In this document: positions 4,889 through 6,256 of the stretch, piece by piece | Position numbering within the stretch: the stretch's first letter is position 1 | How the letters are laid out: each line of letters begins with the position of its first letter | Assembly (NCBI GenBank): GCA_030691665.1 | Contig: JAUYDU010000438.1 | Coordinates: 1-6,256, forward strand | Direction: 5' to 3' | Origin: Chloroflexota bacterium | GTDB lineage: Bacteria > Chloroflexota > Dehalococcoidia > SM23-28-2 | DNA length: 6,256 bases | The notes under the pieces: generated by a model | Told to the model about the DNA's origin: nothing | The model's input: only the letters and a program-made list of their open reading frames with translations | The model's database searches: none | Position numbers and translations under genes: made by a program

Positions 4889-6256
4889 CTAGTACCTCAG
4901 CGCTCGACCGTACTTCTCCCGCAGAACCGTCTTCAGGACCTTCATGGCCGGGTTGCGAGGCAGTGCATCGATGAAATCGACGGACTTGGGCTTCTTGTAG
5001 CTGGCGAGGTGCTGCTTGCAGAACTCGATGACCTCCTCCTCCGTGAGGGTCTGTCCCGGCTTGGGGACGACGATGGCCTTCACCGACTCTCCCCACTGCT
5101 CATCGTGGACGCCGATGACGGCCGCCTCCAGGATGTGGGGGTGGCGGTAGAGCACCTCTTCCACCTCCGCCGGGTAGATGTTCTCCCCGCCGCTGACGAT
5201 CATATCCGTCTTCCGATCCACCACGTAGAGGAAGCCCTCTTCGTCCCGCCGGACCAGGTCGCCGGAGTGGAGCCAGCCACCGCGCAAGGCCGCCGCCGTG
5301 GCCTGGGGGTTGTTGTAGTACTCCTTCATGATGGTGGGACCGCGATAGATGGCCTCCCCCACCTCGCCCACGGGAACGTCCCGGTCCTGGGCGTCCACCA
5401 CCCGGATCTCGATGAAGGGCAGGGCCCGCCCCACCGAGGCCACCTTCCGCTGGGCGTCGGACGGCCGCAGCATCGAGACGACGGCGCTGGACTCCGTCTG
5501 GCCAAAGGCGTCGAAGATCTTGACGGTCGGGAAGGCCTGGCCGATGCGCCTGCGGGTCTCCGTGGGCAAGATGGCCGCGCCGGAGAGCCAGACCTTCAGG
5601 CTGCTGGTGTCGTACTTGTCGATGTCGGGCACCTGGAGGAGGAAGTTGGCCATCGCCGGGATTAGCAGGACCGAATCGATCTTCTCCCGCTCGATGAGCT
5701 GGAGTATCTCCACGGGGTTGAAGAGCTGAGTGGGCAGTATGACCGTCGCGCACCGTAGGAGGTGAGCCTGGCTGTACCCGAAGGAGGCCAGGTGGAACAG
5801 CGGCGGCGCGGCGCAGACCCGAAACTCCGCCAGGTCGCCGATGCCGGGCTCGCTGGCCACCTCCAGCACGGCCAGGAGCCACATCGTCACCTGATTCTTA
5901 TGGGTGAGCACGGCGCCCTTGGGCCTGCCGGTGGTCCCCGCTGTGTACATGATGAACGCCGGGTCGTCCTCCTCCACCAGCACCGCCGGCTCGTCCGGGG
6001 AGCCCTCCGCCAGCAGGGTCTCGTAGTGGAGCATCTCTTCGACGGGCGCGTCCGTGACCGACACATACTGCCGGATGAGGGGGAGGTCCTTCTGAATGCC
6101 CCGGATGGTGTCGATGAAGGGCGCGCCCAGGATGAAGGCCGAGGCGTCGGCGTTGTTGACGATGTAGCTGATTTCGTCGGCGTGGAGCCGGAAGTTCAGG
6201 GGGACGGCTATCGCCCCGATCTTGGCCAGGGCGAAATAGGCCTCCAGATACTCGTT
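4889..6256 (-). CDS. Acyl-CoA synthetase / AMP-dependent ligase, 5' end missing
   Basis: The last 455 residues are visible; about 50-60 N-terminal residues lie beyond the right edge. The reading frame stays open to base 6256 (NEYLEAYFALAKIGAIAVPL is a normal early segment), so the GTG at 6064 is an internal valine codon, not the start. The enzyme activates a carboxylic acid with ATP to an acyl-adenylate and transfers it to CoA. In fragment numbering, the ATP loop TAGTTGRPKG is at 105-114 and GQTES at 252-256. The GWLHSGDL segment ends at 333 (Asp332 is the ribose-binding Asp), the hinge region DRKTDMI is at 347-353, and the C-terminal domain begins GGENIYPAEVEEVL. The catalytic lysine is Lys439 in PAMKVLK, where Met replaces the usual Gly before Lys. 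The family contains fatty-acyl, aryl and short-chain enzymes; the sequence resembles long- or medium-chain FadD-like ligases, but the substrate is not determined. It is probably the upstream gene of the operon with the sulfurtransferase and CMD-family protein. Confidence 0.95.
   Translation of the reverse strand, partial: NEYLEAYFALAKIGAIAVPLNFRLHADEISYIVNNADASAFILGAPFIDTIRGIQKDLPLIRQYVSVTDAPVEEMLHYETLLAEGSPDEPAVLVEEDDPAFIMYTAGTTGRPKGAVLTHKNQVTMWLLAVLEVASEPGIGDLAEFRVCAAPPLFHLASFGYSQAHLLRCATVILPTQLFNPVEILQLIEREKIDSVLLIPAMANFLLQVPDIDKYDTSSLKVWLSGAAILPTETRRRIGQAFPTVKIFDAFGQTESSAVVSMLRPSDAQRKVASVGRALPFIEIRVVDAQDRDVPVGEVGEAIYRGPTIMKEYYNNPQATAAALRGGWLHSGDLVRRDEEGFLYVVDRKTDMIVSGGENIYPAEVEEVLYRHPHILEAAVIGVHDEQWGESVKAIVVPKPGQTLTEEEVIEFCKQHLASYKKPKSVDFIDALPRNPAMKVLKTVLREKYGRALRY

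Noticed and set aside
4868..5665. Long plus-strand open frame (265 codons) across the acyl-CoA ligase
   Set aside because: It is antisense to strongly conserved ligase motifs and has an Asp/Leu/His/Gly-rich shadow composition.
5100..5882. Second minus-strand frame (260 codons) within the acyl-CoA ligase
   Set aside because: It overlaps the real ligase in another frame and is Arg/Gly/Pro-rich without motifs.
6062..6064. GTG at 6064 as the start of the acyl-CoA ligase
   Set aside because: The frame continues open to the window edge with normal ligase sequence (AYFALAKIGAIAVPLNFRL), so this is an internal Val codon.
1..6256. CRISPR arrays, tRNA/rRNA genes, insertion sequences, phage or defence genes
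   Set aside because: No regular spaced repeats, cloverleaf-like segments, transposase or defence motifs were seen on either strand.

Overview
The window looks like ordinary chromosomal DNA from a high-GC bacterium. It is most likely a member of the Chloroflexota, possibly Dehalococcoidia-like. That guess rests on the SGHGGQHVQK form of the RF2 catalytic loop, the style of the secreted peptidase-MA-like protein and the general look of the proteins. It is recognition from memory, not a database result. No CRISPR array, transposase, phage gene, tRNA or rRNA gene was recognised.

Left block (1-2435, minus strand, read right to left): nfi (endonuclease V, inosine-directed DNA repair), then prfB (peptide chain release factor 2), then a secreted protein of the peptidase MA type that runs off the left edge. 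The nfi-prfB gap is 34 bases and the prfB-peptidase gap is 2 bases, so the three probably share one transcript. prfB carries the classic in-frame TGA and +1 programmed frameshift, so the full 366-residue protein is split over two frames. nfi has a good sigma-70 type promoter so close to its ATG that the mRNA would be leaderless or nearly so. Endonuclease V ends in QMTLF, which fits the consensus of a sliding-clamp-binding peptide.

Middle (2436-3148): a divergent intergenic region holds back-to-back promoters, one for nfi and one (TTGACA, 17 bases, TACCAT) for a plus-strand gene. That gene encodes a membrane-anchored extracytoplasmic protein of 190 residues and unknown function. It converges on the next block across a 148-base gap (3149-3296) holding GC-rich inverted repeats and a short coding-like remnant.

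Right block (3297-6256, minus strand): an acyl-CoA synthetase/AMP-dependent ligase (5' end missing beyond the right edge), a two-domain thiosulfate/3-mercaptopyruvate sulfurtransferase, and a carboxymuconolactone decarboxylase/AhpD-like protein with a CxxCxxxH redox motif. The last two are 14 bases apart and surely co-transcribed. The ligase is 90 bases upstream and probably in the same unit. This looks like a small catabolic or redox operon, but the substrate cannot be read from the sequence.

I did not find a convincing undescribed multi-gene system. The points most worth a second look are the clamp-binding tail of endonuclease V, the near-leaderless nfi promoter, the prfB recoding site and the orphan coding-like tail between the convergent genes.
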